Shown here one piece after another: positions 27,289 through 35,838 of a DNA stretch of 64,000 nucleotides. How positions within the stretch are numbered: the stretch's first letter is position 1; each line of letters begins with the position of its first letter. Origin of the DNA: Klebsiella quasipneumoniae subsp. quasipneumoniae. Its GTDB lineage: Bacteria > Pseudomonadota > Gammaproteobacteria > Enterobacterales > Enterobacteriaceae. Below the pieces are notes generated by a model, which ran no database searches, was not told the DNA's origin, and saw only the letters and a list, made by a program, of their open reading frames with translations. A program made the position numbers and the translations under genes. Location of the stretch: positions 1,984,001 through 2,048,000 of the forward strand of contig NZ_CP084876.1 in assembly GCF_020525925.1 (NCBI RefSeq). Direction: 5' to 3'.

Positions 27289-28551
27289 ATGCCTGTCGAT
27301 TTAAAACGTATTCCCCCGCCTGCTCAACGGCCTCGAGCACCGGTGTGGTGGGTTTGGTTGCTGTTTTTGCTGTGTTGGCTGGCAGCAGGCACCTGCTGGG
27401 CCATTATGAGCAATACAGATAAACTCCAAATAAACACCGCGGATTTTTGGCAAACGGCGTTGATATTACCGGCATTACTCTGGCTTATTCTGCTGGCGTT
27501 GCGTATCGCCTGGTATAAAGGGTTACAGTCAATGGCTGATGGCTGGGATAACGATCGTGAACAGATTTTGAGTCGTGAAATCCAGAGAGGGCGGCGCCAC
27601 CTGGCAATCCTGGGCGTGAGCTTACACACCGCATTACGTCTCCCGGATGATCGGGATGGTAAGGGGCAGCGAGAGGCATTACGAAACAATACTCCTGCTT
27701 TAAAAACGCAGCCTTCCTGGTGGAATGGCGAAGGTATACGACATAGTCGGCTGATACGTATCGGCGACGAAACGCCCGAACAGTTGGTTAGGCGCATCAT
27801 GAGCAATACGTTGAATGAGCTGACTTCTGTACTGGCATCTGTTCCTGCAGAGATACCGCTGTCATTAATCATAGAGAGCGACAGCAGTCTGTCCGTCAGC
27901 GAGATACAGTCGATCTGGCGCCAGTGTTTGGCGAGCAGTCACATCCGGCAACCGGTGACGTATCTGGAAGGCAAAGGGCTGCAGATGATAGACCACTGGC
28001 TGGATCAGCCGATGACTGAGCCATCCCTGATGCTGATTGTGGCGCTACAGGTTGCTCCCAAACAGGTTGAGGGAACGGCAGAAACGGTGGTTAGCCTGTT
28101 GCTTGCCAGTCCTCAGGTCGCGGCGGATCTTATGCCACTGGCGCTTCTCCACCGACCAGAGCAGGTGAAGGGGATAAGCCACGAGGCGTTTCATTATGCC
28201 TTTGCGCGCGCGTTTGACTGGGCCGCGTTACCCGCGGAGGCCGTGCCTGCCGGTTGGTTGGTGGGTATCAAGATGAACTATCATCAGCCCATCGCAACGG
28301 GATTGATCGCGTTGTCGAGCCCGATCAATATCGGTCGTGATCTCTACAACCTGGACAGTAGCCTGGGTTATCCAGGCGTCGCAGCACCCTGGGTCGCGAT
28401 CGCTGGAGCAATCGTACGGTGCGGTGACGATAAATCTCAACTCATTGTGAGTGGCGACGGTTTTGCCAACCAACCATTATGGGCCACGGTGATCACCCCC
28501 TTACCACTATCATCAGAGCTTCACCAGGCCAGGCCCGTTCGCGCTGCCTGA
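27289..28551 (+). CDS. Unrecognised T6SS-island inner-membrane protein
   Basis: 420 residues. Two hydrophobic helices near the N-terminus (WWVWLLFLLCWLAAGTCWAI, about 20-39, and TALILPALLWLILLAL, about 55-70) precede a long soluble region with no motif I can name, including SLSVSEIQSIWRQCLASSHI and a C-terminal LWATVITPLPL. It starts 2 bp after the PAAR gene and precedes tssM by about 105 bp, so it belongs to the same transcription unit. The position suggests a role in spike loading or membrane-complex assembly, but this is only context. I do not recognise a family with confidence. Confidence 0.75.
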   Translation: MPVDLKRIPPPAQRPRAPVWWVWLLFLLCWLAAGTCWAIMSNTDKLQINTADFWQTALILPALLWLILLALRIAWYKGLQSMADGWDNDREQILSREIQRGRRHLAILGVSLHTALRLPDDRDGKGQREALRNNTPALKTQPSWWNGEGIRHSRLIRIGDETPEQLVRRIMSNTLNELTSVLASVPAEIPLSLIIESDSSLSVSEIQSIWRQCLASSHIRQPVTYLEGKGLQMIDHWLDQPMTEPSLMLIVALQVAPKQVEGTAETVVSLLLASPQVAADLMPLALLHRPEQVKGISHEAFHYAFARAFDWAALPAEAVPAGWLVGIKMNYHQPIATGLIALSSPINIGRDLYNLDSSLGYPGVAAPWVAIAGAIVRCGDDKSQLIVSGDGFANQPLWATVITPLPLSSELHQARPVRAA

Positions 28552-28656
28552 GAGGCGGCAAGCCTCGTGACTACACACTATCTCATCAGACGGTCATATC
28601 AGCCCCTGGTGGTGGGTCTGAATCTTTCTCGAATCTTCTTACTGCAGGAAATAAGG

Positions 28657-31600
28657 ATGAATGCAACGGATAGCATATTGCGCTTAGGTAGCCGTTTTGG
28701 GGTACTGATGCTGATAGCTGGCGCAATGTTGTGGGGGATATATCACTATGGCGACAAGATTGGATTGAATACGCTGCAAGCGAAACTCTATTTCTGCCTG
28801 GGCTTAGGGATCCTTATTCTGCTTTTTCGTTATGGCGGCCGTATTGTGCAGTTCATACTCGGCCGCCATCTGAAGGGGCAGGGGGCGCCATTGACAAGTG
28901 GTCAGCATTTGAAGCCGGCTTCCCAGAGTCACCGCGCCGTTATTGAGATGAGGCAGACATTGCGTCGCCAGTATGGTCGCTTTGGGGCTGGCAAAATGAC
29001 CATTCTGATGCTCACGGGAAGCGTGGCGGATGTTGAACGCCTTGCACCGGGCCTGAGTAGCCAGTACTGGCAGGAGAATGGAGACACATTATTGCTTTGG
29101 GGTGGGGAACCCCAGAGCGCGTCGGATAATGACTGGCTTTTTGCTTTGCGTAAACGCTTTCGCCCCCCTGTGAATGGGCTGGTGTGGGTCACTTCTGCGT
29201 TTGATCATCTGCCCGCAGCCAATCAGCACGCATCCCCCGCTTTGTTGTCCATGGAGGATATAGATAACATTGCCCATGATCTGGCTGAACGTTTCTCACT
29301 GCTAGGGTGGGCTGTACCACTGTATGTCTGGTCGCTGCATCCCCAGGCGGATGATCAGGCCGGGCGCATCGTGCAATCTGTCGGCAGTCTCTTCCCGCCA
29401 GACTGTCAGTCGTCGCAGATGCGCCAGTTACTGTCGGCGTTGCCTTCAAGACTGTTAGAGACTGGAGTACAACAGGTCACGGGTAACCCGCAGCATCATT
29501 TTCTTCTGGGCCTGGCGGACCAACTCACGCGGCAGCCGGAGCGGATTAGTGTTCCCCTGTCGACGTTTCTGGAACCTCATCGTGCGTTACCGTTAGCCGG
29601 CGTTGTGTTCAGCCCGTCATCGCCGCAGGCGTCGCACAGCCTGAAGCATCATTGGCGCCACGATAAACGCTGGGACGTGCTACTGGAATCTCTCAGGGCA
29701 TCCGGCTTAAAAGCACGAAAGACCGGCTTTCCCTGGCGAAGAGCTGTCTCTGCCTCCGCCGTCGCCCTGATCTTACTCTGGGCCGCCACTCTGCTGGTCT
29801 CTTTTATCGCCAACCGCGAGCTGGTGGCGATCGCACAGGAGCAGGTGCGGCAGGCCTCAGCGGAGAAACAGCCGCTGACGGTCCGTCTGCATGCCCTGTC
29901 TGAACTGCAGAAAACCCTTGCCCGGCTGGAATACCGGTCACAGCACGGAGCACCCTGGTACCTCCGCGCTGGCCTCAGCCAGAATGATGACCTGCTGGCG
30001 GCGCTTCTGCCGCGCTATGGCGAAAGCGCCTTACCGCTGCTGCGTGATGCGACGGCGCGCCATCTGGAAGGGCAACTGAACGCCTTTGTGCAGCTTCCGC
30101 CGGACAGTCCGCTTCGCGAGAAGAGGGCAAAAACGGCTTACGACCAGTTAAAACTGTACCTGATGCTCTCGCGCCCTGAGAGGATGGACGCGTCCTGGTT
30201 TGCCACCACGCTGATGCAGGACTGGTCGCAGCGCTCAGGCATCGCCGACGCCGTCTGGCAGGGCAGCGGCCCTTCGCTACTGGCATTTTACGCTGCCAGC
30301 CTGGCGTCGCATCCGCAGTGGCGTCTGCCTGTCGATGACGGTCTGGTCAGCCAGGCGCGCACACGGTTAATTCGCCAACTTGGCCAGCGCAACAGTGAGT
30401 CCACGCTTTATCAGAAGATGCTCGCGCAGGTGGCGAACCAGTATGCGGACTTGCACCTGGCGGACATGACCGGCGACACCGACGCGTCGCGCCTGTTCAC
30501 CACCGATGAGGTGGTGCCGGGGATGTTCAGCCGGAAAGCTTGGGAAGAGACGGTGCAGCCGGCCATTGAGAAAGTGGTCGCGGAACGCCGCGATGACATG
30601 GACTGGGTGCTGAGCGACGCGAAGCAGCCTGCCGCGCAGTCGACGTCGCCGGAAACTCTGCGAGCCCGGCTGGCGGAGCGTTATTTCGCTGATTTTAGCG
30701 GCGCCTGGCTGGATTTTCTCAACAGTTTGCGCTGGCAGCGCGCGGCGACCCTCTCCGATGCCATCGACCAGCTGACCCTGATGGCCGATGTGCGCCAGTC
30801 GCCGCTGGTGGCGCTGATGAACACCCTGAGCGTGCAGGGGCGAACCGGCCAGACCGGGGAAGCCATCGCCGATTCGCTGGTCAAATCGACCAGGCAGCTA
30901 TTCAACCGTGACAACCCACCCGCCATCGATCAGCAGTCCGGCGCGCGCGGTCCTCTGGATGCAACCTTCGGGCCCGTACTGGCGCTGCTGGACAATCGCG
31001 ACGGCGGGACGCCCACCAGCCGTCTTAGCCTGCAGACCTTCCTGACCCGCGTCACCCAGGTGCGTCTGCGCCTGCAGCAGGTCACCAACGCCACCGACCC
31101 GCAGGCGATGACGCGCCTGCTTGCGCAGACGGTGTTCCAGGGCAAGGCTGTGGATCTAACCGAAACGCGCGACTACGGCAGCCTGGTGGCGGCGGGACTG
31201 GGCCAGCAGTGGAGTGGTTTTGGGCAGACGCTGTTTGTTCGCCCGATGGAGCAGGCCTGGCAGCAGGTGCTGACCCCGGCGGCGGAAAGTCTCAACGCCC
31301 AGTGGCGCAGCGCGGTGGTGGAGGACTGGAATAGCGCTTTTGGCGGTCGCTACCCCTTTAAAAATACCAGCAGTGAAGTCTCTCTCCCGCTGCTGGCAAA
31401 ATATCTCAATAGCGAGACCGGACGCATCGCCCGCTTTCTGCAGACCCGGCTGAACGGCGTACTGCATAAAGAGGGGAGCCGCTGGATGGCGGACAGTATC
31501 AATGCCCAGGGGCTGACGTTTAACCCGGCCTTTCTGCAGGCGATGAATACCCTGAGCCATCTCTCCGACGTCGCGTTCGCCAATGGCGAAGCGGGATTGC

Positions 31601-32013
31601 ATTTTTCGCTACGTCCGGGCACGGCGGATGGCGTGATGCAGACGGAGCTGGTCATCGACAGCCAGAAACTTGTCTACATGAACCAGATGCCGGCCTGGCG
31701 GCGGTTCAGCTGGCCCGCCGATACCGAAGCGCCGGGCGCCAGTCTGAGCTGGATCAGCACCCGGGCGGGCACCCGCCAGTATGCAGATCTTCAGGGGGCC
31801 TGGGGCTGGATCCGCCTGCTGGATAAGGCGGTGGTCAGCGCTTACCCCGGAACGAGCAGCAGCTGGAGCCTGAGCTGGAAAGCGCCGGATGGTTTGTCGC
31901 TGAACTACACCCTGCGTACCGAGTCGGGGGAAGGACCGCTGGCGCTGCTGGCCCTGCGAAACTTTACGCTACCTGAGACGATATTCAGCGTCAGCAGGGG
32001 GCTGAGTTTGTAA
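28657..32013 (+). CDS. tssM: T6SS membrane subunit TssM (IcmF family), altered C-terminus
   Basis: 1118 residues. Two N-terminal transmembrane helices (about 10-60), a cytoplasmic domain, a third helix near 370 (SAVALILLWAATLLVSFIA) and a large periplasmic part with the IcmF and DUF1215-type regions (PGMFSRKAWEETVQPAIEKV; PLSWF-like W-rich C-terminal beta domain near WSLSWKAPDG). TssM bridges inner and outer membranes with TssL and TssJ. The cytoplasmic region has no Walker A: the expected GxxGxGK(S/T) place reads LTGSVADVERL. AGGAAATAAGG precedes the 28657 start. The last residues SRGLSL are not native: a duplicated 136-bp segment ends at 31991 and the original tail is found at 33745-33941. 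Confidence 0.9.
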   Translation: MNATDSILRLGSRFGVLMLIAGAMLWGIYHYGDKIGLNTLQAKLYFCLGLGILILLFRYGGRIVQFILGRHLKGQGAPLTSGQHLKPASQSHRAVIEMRQTLRRQYGRFGAGKMTILMLTGSVADVERLAPGLSSQYWQENGDTLLLWGGEPQSASDNDWLFALRKRFRPPVNGLVWVTSAFDHLPAANQHASPALLSMEDIDNIAHDLAERFSLLGWAVPLYVWSLHPQADDQAGRIVQSVGSLFPPDCQSSQMRQLLSALPSRLLETGVQQVTGNPQHHFLLGLADQLTRQPERISVPLSTFLEPHRALPLAGVVFSPSSPQASHSLKHHWRHDKRWDVLLESLRASGLKARKTGFPWRRAVSASAVALILLWAATLLVSFIANRELVAIAQEQVRQASAEKQPLTVRLHALSELQKTLARLEYRSQHGAPWYLRAGLSQNDDLLAALLPRYGESALPLLRDATARHLEGQLNAFVQLPPDSPLREKRAKTAYDQLKLYLMLSRPERMDASWFATTLMQDWSQRSGIADAVWQGSGPSLLAFYAASLASHPQWRLPVDDGLVSQARTRLIRQLGQRNSESTLYQKMLAQVANQYADLHLADMTGDTDASRLFTTDEVVPGMFSRKAWEETVQPAIEKVVAERRDDMDWVLSDAKQPAAQSTSPETLRARLAERYFADFSGAWLDFLNSLRWQRAATLSDAIDQLTLMADVRQSPLVALMNTLSVQGRTGQTGEAIADSLVKSTRQLFNRDNPPAIDQQSGARGPLDATFGPVLALLDNRDGGTPTSRLSLQTFLTRVTQVRLRLQQVTNATDPQAMTRLLAQTVFQGKAVDLTETRDYGSLVAAGLGQQWSGFGQTLFVRPMEQAWQQVLTPAAESLNAQWRSAVVEDWNSAFGGRYPFKNTSSEVSLPLLAKYLNSETGRIARFLQTRLNGVLHKEGSRWMADSINAQGLTFNPAFLQAMNTLSHLSDVAFANGEAGLHFSLRPGTADGVMQTELVIDSQKLVYMNQMPAWRRFSWPADTEAPGASLSWISTRAGTRQYADLQGAWGWIRLLDKAVVSAYPGTSSSWSLSWKAPDGLSLNYTLRTESGEGPLALLALRNFTLPETIFSVSRGLSL
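31856..31991 (+). repeat. Direct repeat copy 1 (tssM 3' coding segment)
   Basis: 136 bp inside the end of tssM, repeated at 33745-33880 with three mismatches by direct base comparison (31863 C vs A, one T/C within CTGCGYACC, and one T/G within CTACCKGAG). The two copies are 1889 bp apart and bracket the lipase fragment and Tli4-like gene. Confidence 0.95.
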
Positions 32014-32474
32014 AGGTCTGCACTGCCATTATAGCTAAAGATAAGGAGTTTCATGATAAAATAGCTGATAAGTATCATCATAATACTTATTCTTTTTATG
32101 GGAAAGTAGATGATGTTGTTATTCCTCCGATATATCTGATACAAGAAACCGCTCGCTGGAAAGGAAGTATTGCCATTGGTGATGCCGCTGTTTTAAAGAA
32201 AAAATATATTCTCAATGACGGACGCCTGGATTACCGGGAGATAAAGGAGAAAAGGACAGTAGCAGATACCCTTTCCGAAAAAGAGCAGAACTGGAAGGTT
32301 TCTTCTCATGGCTCTGGGTATATGAAAAGTTATAATTCAGAATATATCTATATAGGTCAATGTTTTACCCTGCAGGATTCCAGTGAAAATGGCGATGGTA
32401 CTGTGCCGTTACGGGCCGGAAAAATCCCCGATCGCTTTGTAAAGGAAAGGTTGAGTGTCAATGTATCTCATTAA
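31992..32474 (+). pseudogene. C-terminal fragment of a lipase-type T6SS effector
   Basis: From the exact end of the duplicated tssM segment, a frame different from tssM stays open for 160 codons to a TAA at 32472-32474. It encodes QQGAEFVKVCTAIIAKDKEF, then IPPIYLIQETARWKG, WKVSSHGSGYMKSYN and ENGDGTVPLRAGKIPDRF. GDGTVPL is the conserved acid-residue motif near the C-terminus of alpha/beta-hydrolase lipases, including T6SS Tle effectors. There is no plausible start codon or 5' part, and no GxSxG nucleophile region, so this is a toxin remnant left when the cassette inserted or decayed. Which Tle family is uncertain; the Tli4-like neighbour suggests Tle4. A+T-rich relative to tssM. Confidence 0.75.
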
Positions 32475-32547
32475 GCAGCCTACCGTAATGAAACCAGTCT
32501 GGCTTTTACATTGCGCTCAATTATTAAAATAGCTCAGCAGATCAACG

Positions 32548-33663
32548 ATGATGAAGAAATGGCATATACGGAATAATCTGACCCGCCAGCCGGGCGTGGT
32601 GATATCATTACTGATTACTTTACTGGTCGTGACCGGTTTTTTTATATATCACAATAATATTTACTCTTATTCACTTACCGATAAGGAACAGCAGAGGGTC
32701 AGTACACTTTTACAACAGCCAGAAACCCGATATTTTGGTTACTATTCTGTTGCTTTGCCCGCAGAGTTTATCCCAGCACCAGAGATGTTTATGGTCATAC
32801 AGGGTTCAGATATGACTAAAATTGAGAGTAAACAGCAATATTATCCACCTTTTGAGCAATTTCTTGATAGATATAAAGAAGAACTTAAAAATACACGACC
32901 AGATAGTTCTGATGATGCGCCTTATTTGAAAAAAACCGAAATATTACCATCAGGAATGAGTGGGGTATTATTTGAGAGGATGGAGGCACAATATTACGCT
33001 GATGTCTCAAGGGTTCTTGAGGCTTATAAATGGGATAATGGAATTACATTTAAAATAATGATGAAGGCCAGAGATGGCAGATCTTCAAAATACGATCGAG
33101 ACAGGGAAATTTTTAAAAGTAGCTATCGTTATGATATTCCAGAAAAAAAATCTATTTTACTCAGTGTATTATCAGGTCTGCACCCCCGGAAAGATAACCA
33201 GCGCCCGCAGGGGAACAATCTGGCTATAAAATATGGCCAAGTGAAAGAGTCACTGCTTGGGGAATATGAAATGACGGTGAAGTATCTGAATAAATATGGG
33301 ATTGAAATTAATTTCAGCATGGGTAACGGCCCTTACAGGGAAACTCCTTTACTAAAAAAAGATCATCGGGTAATGGAAGGGTCCTACGGTACCACGCTGT
33401 ATAAAGGTAGCAGGAAAGTGAATGGTTTTGATGCCGTTGAATGGCTGGTCAGAGAGAATCGGATCTCGGAAGGTATCCCCATGACCAGTTATACCTTTAC
33501 GCTGATAATTAACGAGGACAGGGTTGGGGGAGTGACACCGCTGGAAGTGAATATGATATACACCTCACAGGAAAAAAGCTCGGATGAGCTATTAAGTGAG
33601 TCTGAACTGGTTGCAGCCTGGCAGCATATAACAGAAACACTGGAGTACCATAAATCCTGGTGA
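32548..33663 (+). CDS. T6SS immunity protein, Tli4-like
   Basis: 371 residues. One N-terminal membrane helix (GVVISLLITLLVVTGFFIYH, about 17-36) anchors a periplasmic domain, consistent with protection against a periplasm-acting lipase. The soluble region (RYFGYYSVALPAEFIPAPEM; MTVKYLNKYGIEINFSMG; VNGFDAVEWLVRENRISEGIPMTSYTF) resembles the two-domain Tli4 immunity family. It directly follows the remnant of a GDGTVP lipase effector and is intact, so it is now an orphan immunity gene. Base composition is clearly A+T-richer than tssM and tssF on either side. Family assignment is from memory of the pattern; moderate certainty. Confidence 0.72.
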   Translation: MMKKWHIRNNLTRQPGVVISLLITLLVVTGFFIYHNNIYSYSLTDKEQQRVSTLLQQPETRYFGYYSVALPAEFIPAPEMFMVIQGSDMTKIESKQQYYPPFEQFLDRYKEELKNTRPDSSDDAPYLKKTEILPSGMSGVLFERMEAQYYADVSRVLEAYKWDNGITFKIMMKARDGRSSKYDRDREIFKSSYRYDIPEKKSILLSVLSGLHPRKDNQRPQGNNLAIKYGQVKESLLGEYEMTVKYLNKYGIEINFSMGNGPYRETPLLKKDHRVMEGSYGTTLYKGSRKVNGFDAVEWLVRENRISEGIPMTSYTFTLIINEDRVGGVTPLEVNMIYTSQEKSSDELLSESELVAAWQHITETLEYHKSW

Positions 33664-33744
33664 TCATTTTTTTAAATGGATCTGTAATTTACTCAGGCGA
33701 TGGTAATTCCACTGGTTTATTCACACTATTCTTAATATTGTTTC

Positions 33745-33880
33745 GCAGCAGATGGAGCCTGAGCTGGAAAGCGCCGGATGGTTTGTCGCTGAACTACACC
33801 CTGCGCACCGAGTCGGGGGAAGGACCGCTGGCGCTGCTGGCCCTGCGAAACTTTACGCTACCGGAGACGATATTCAGCGT
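33745..33880 (+). repeat. Direct repeat copy 2 (tssM 3' coding segment)
   Basis: Second copy of the 136-bp tssM segment found at 31856-31991, three mismatches. It retains the sequence that continues into the probable ancestral end of tssM (to 33941). The repeat pair suggests duplication during insertion of the effector-immunity cassette. Confidence 0.95.
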
Positions 33881-33941
33881 GCGCGCGCCTGCTGAGCGTG
33901 TTCCGCTGACCGACGATATACCCGGCGAAGAGGGATCCTGA
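33745..33941 (+). pseudogene. Orphan 3' fragment of tssM (ancestral C-terminus)
   Basis: This piece encodes WSLSWKAPDGLSLNYTL through LPETIFSV, identical in protein to the end of TssM, and then continues with RAPAERVPLTDDIPGEEGS before a TGA at 33939-33941. That tail is the likely original TssM C-terminus, since it leads straight toward tssF as in ordinary T6SS loci. The upstream frame opens at 33660, but the preceding residues (IFLNGSVIYSGDGN) are not TssM-like, so this is a non-functional remnant. Confidence 0.85.
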
Positions 33942-34074
33942 AACCGCCTCCCTCACTGATTGGCGTTGACCTGCGACGCCGGGCCGCCTCTGCTCATGGC
34001 CCCCGGCGGTAAACGAATCTGCCCGCGCAGCCATGCTGCGTGTCTCCCTGAAGACGAATAATGGAATAGTCATA

Positions 34075-35838
34075 ATGGACGATTTAACCCTGCGATATTT
34101 TGACGCTGAAATGCGCTACCTGCGTGAGGCGGCAAAAGCGTTCGCGCAGGCTCACCCCGACCGGGCGGCGATGCTGGATCTCGATAAAGCCGGCCCGCCG
34201 GACCCTTACGTTGAGCGCCTGTTTGAAGGCTTTGCCTTTTCCGTAGGTCGCTTGCGCGAAAAAATTGATGATGATCTGCCGGAGCTGACCGAGGGGCTGG
34301 TCAGCATGCTGTGGCCGCACTACCTGCGCACCATTCCATCGCTATCGATCGTGGCGCTGACCCCAACGCTGCCGGCGATGAAGATGGTGGAAACGGTGCC
34401 CGCCGGGTTTGAGATAAGCTCCCGCCCACTGGGGCCGAAAAATACCGTGTGCCGGTACCGAACCACCCGCGATCTGACGCTTAATCCGCTGGCGATAGAG
34501 GAGGCGGTGATGACGGCGGAGCCGGACGGACGTTCGGTCCTGCGGCTACGCTTCACCTGTAGCGAGCTGGCAGACTGGTCGCAGACCGATCTCCGCCGCC
34601 TGCCGCTGTACCTGGGGGAAGACGCCGTTACCGGCAGCGCTCTTCATCTGTGGCTGACCCGACGCCAGGCCGCGATGTACCTGCGTCTGCCAGGGCAGGC
34701 GGAGCGGGTAAGTCTGGACGGCTATTTTTCGCCGGGGGGATTTAGCGAGGAGGATCGTTTATGGCCGAAGGGGGAGAGCGCTTTCAGCGGCTATCAGCTG
34801 TTGCTCGAGTACTTCACCTTTCGCGAAAAATTTATGTTCGTGCAGCTAAATGGTCTGGAAAACATGACGCTACCGGCGGGGATAGCGCATTTCACGCTTG
34901 AGGTGGTGTTCAGCGAGGTCTGGCAAAGCGATTTGCCCGTCAGCGCAAGCAGCCTGCGCCTGCACTGTGTGCCGGTGATTAACCTGTTTACCCTTGAGGC
35001 TGACCCGTTAACCATCAGCGGGCTGGAGAGCGAATACCTCCTGCGTCCGAAGCGCCTGCAGGACGGGCATACCGAAATCTATTCTGTTGACAGCGTGACC
35101 GGCTCCGGGCGCACCGGGGAGGCACGCTATGTGCCTTTCACCCGCTTTCGTCACCAGGGCGGGATGATGCGTCGCCATGCGCCGGAACGCTACTACCACA
35201 CCCGCGTCAAGCGGGGCGTCACCGGCATGCACGATACCTGGCTTATCCTCGGCGGGCAACAATGGGAGGCCGACCGGGCGCTGGAGCGGGAAACGGTCTC
35301 CTTGCGCATCACCGGCACTAACGGCCAGCTGCCGCGCCGGGCGCTACAGAGCACGCTGCTGGATCGCTGTGAGTCGATATCAGCCACGCCGCTTACCGTC
35401 CGTAATCTCTGTAAACCCACGCTGCCGGCATATCCCCCGGCGGAAGACCGCTACCACTGGCGGGTCATGAGCCATCTGGGCACCCGTTTTCTCAACATGA
35501 TGAGCAGCGCCGAGGTGCTGCGCGGCACGCTGTCGCTCTACAACTGGCGGGAAGATGAGCTCAATAACCGCCGTCTGGACGCCATTCTGGCGGTCAGCCA
35601 TCACCGAATTCAGCGTTTCGAACAGGGATTCCTGCTGCGCGGGCTGGATATCGAAGTGACGCTCGACGGCAGTGGATTTACCGGCATGGGGGATGTCCAT
35701 TTGTTTGGCGACATGCTCAACCGCTTTTTCGCGCTGTATGCCGATATGAATCAGTTCAACCAGCTAACGCTCATTGTTCAACCTGAAGGAAAATGTATCC
35801 GGTGGAAAGAGAATCACAGTCTGCGCCTGCCCGGCTGA
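34075..35838 (+). CDS. tssF: T6SS baseplate subunit TssF
   Basis: 587 residues. The N-terminus DDLTLRYFDAEMRYLREAAKAFAQAHPDRAAML is the TssF signature, and the C-terminal region NNRRLDAILAVSHHRIQRF, GMGDVHLFGDMLNRFFALYADMNQFNQL is equally typical. TssF with TssG, TssE and TssK forms the baseplate wedge on which the spike sits. The start at 34075 is chosen over upstream 34033 because the family begins at this motif. It overlaps tssG by 46 bp. Confidence 0.94.
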   Translation: MDDLTLRYFDAEMRYLREAAKAFAQAHPDRAAMLDLDKAGPPDPYVERLFEGFAFSVGRLREKIDDDLPELTEGLVSMLWPHYLRTIPSLSIVALTPTLPAMKMVETVPAGFEISSRPLGPKNTVCRYRTTRDLTLNPLAIEEAVMTAEPDGRSVLRLRFTCSELADWSQTDLRRLPLYLGEDAVTGSALHLWLTRRQAAMYLRLPGQAERVSLDGYFSPGGFSEEDRLWPKGESAFSGYQLLLEYFTFREKFMFVQLNGLENMTLPAGIAHFTLEVVFSEVWQSDLPVSASSLRLHCVPVINLFTLEADPLTISGLESEYLLRPKRLQDGHTEIYSVDSVTGSGRTGEARYVPFTRFRHQGGMMRRHAPERYYHTRVKRGVTGMHDTWLILGGQQWEADRALERETVSLRITGTNGQLPRRALQSTLLDRCESISATPLTVRNLCKPTLPAYPPAEDRYHWRVMSHLGTRFLNMMSSAEVLRGTLSLYNWREDELNNRRLDAILAVSHHRIQRFEQGFLLRGLDIEVTLDGSGFTGMGDVHLFGDMLNRFFALYADMNQFNQLTLIVQPEGKCIRWKENHSLRLPG

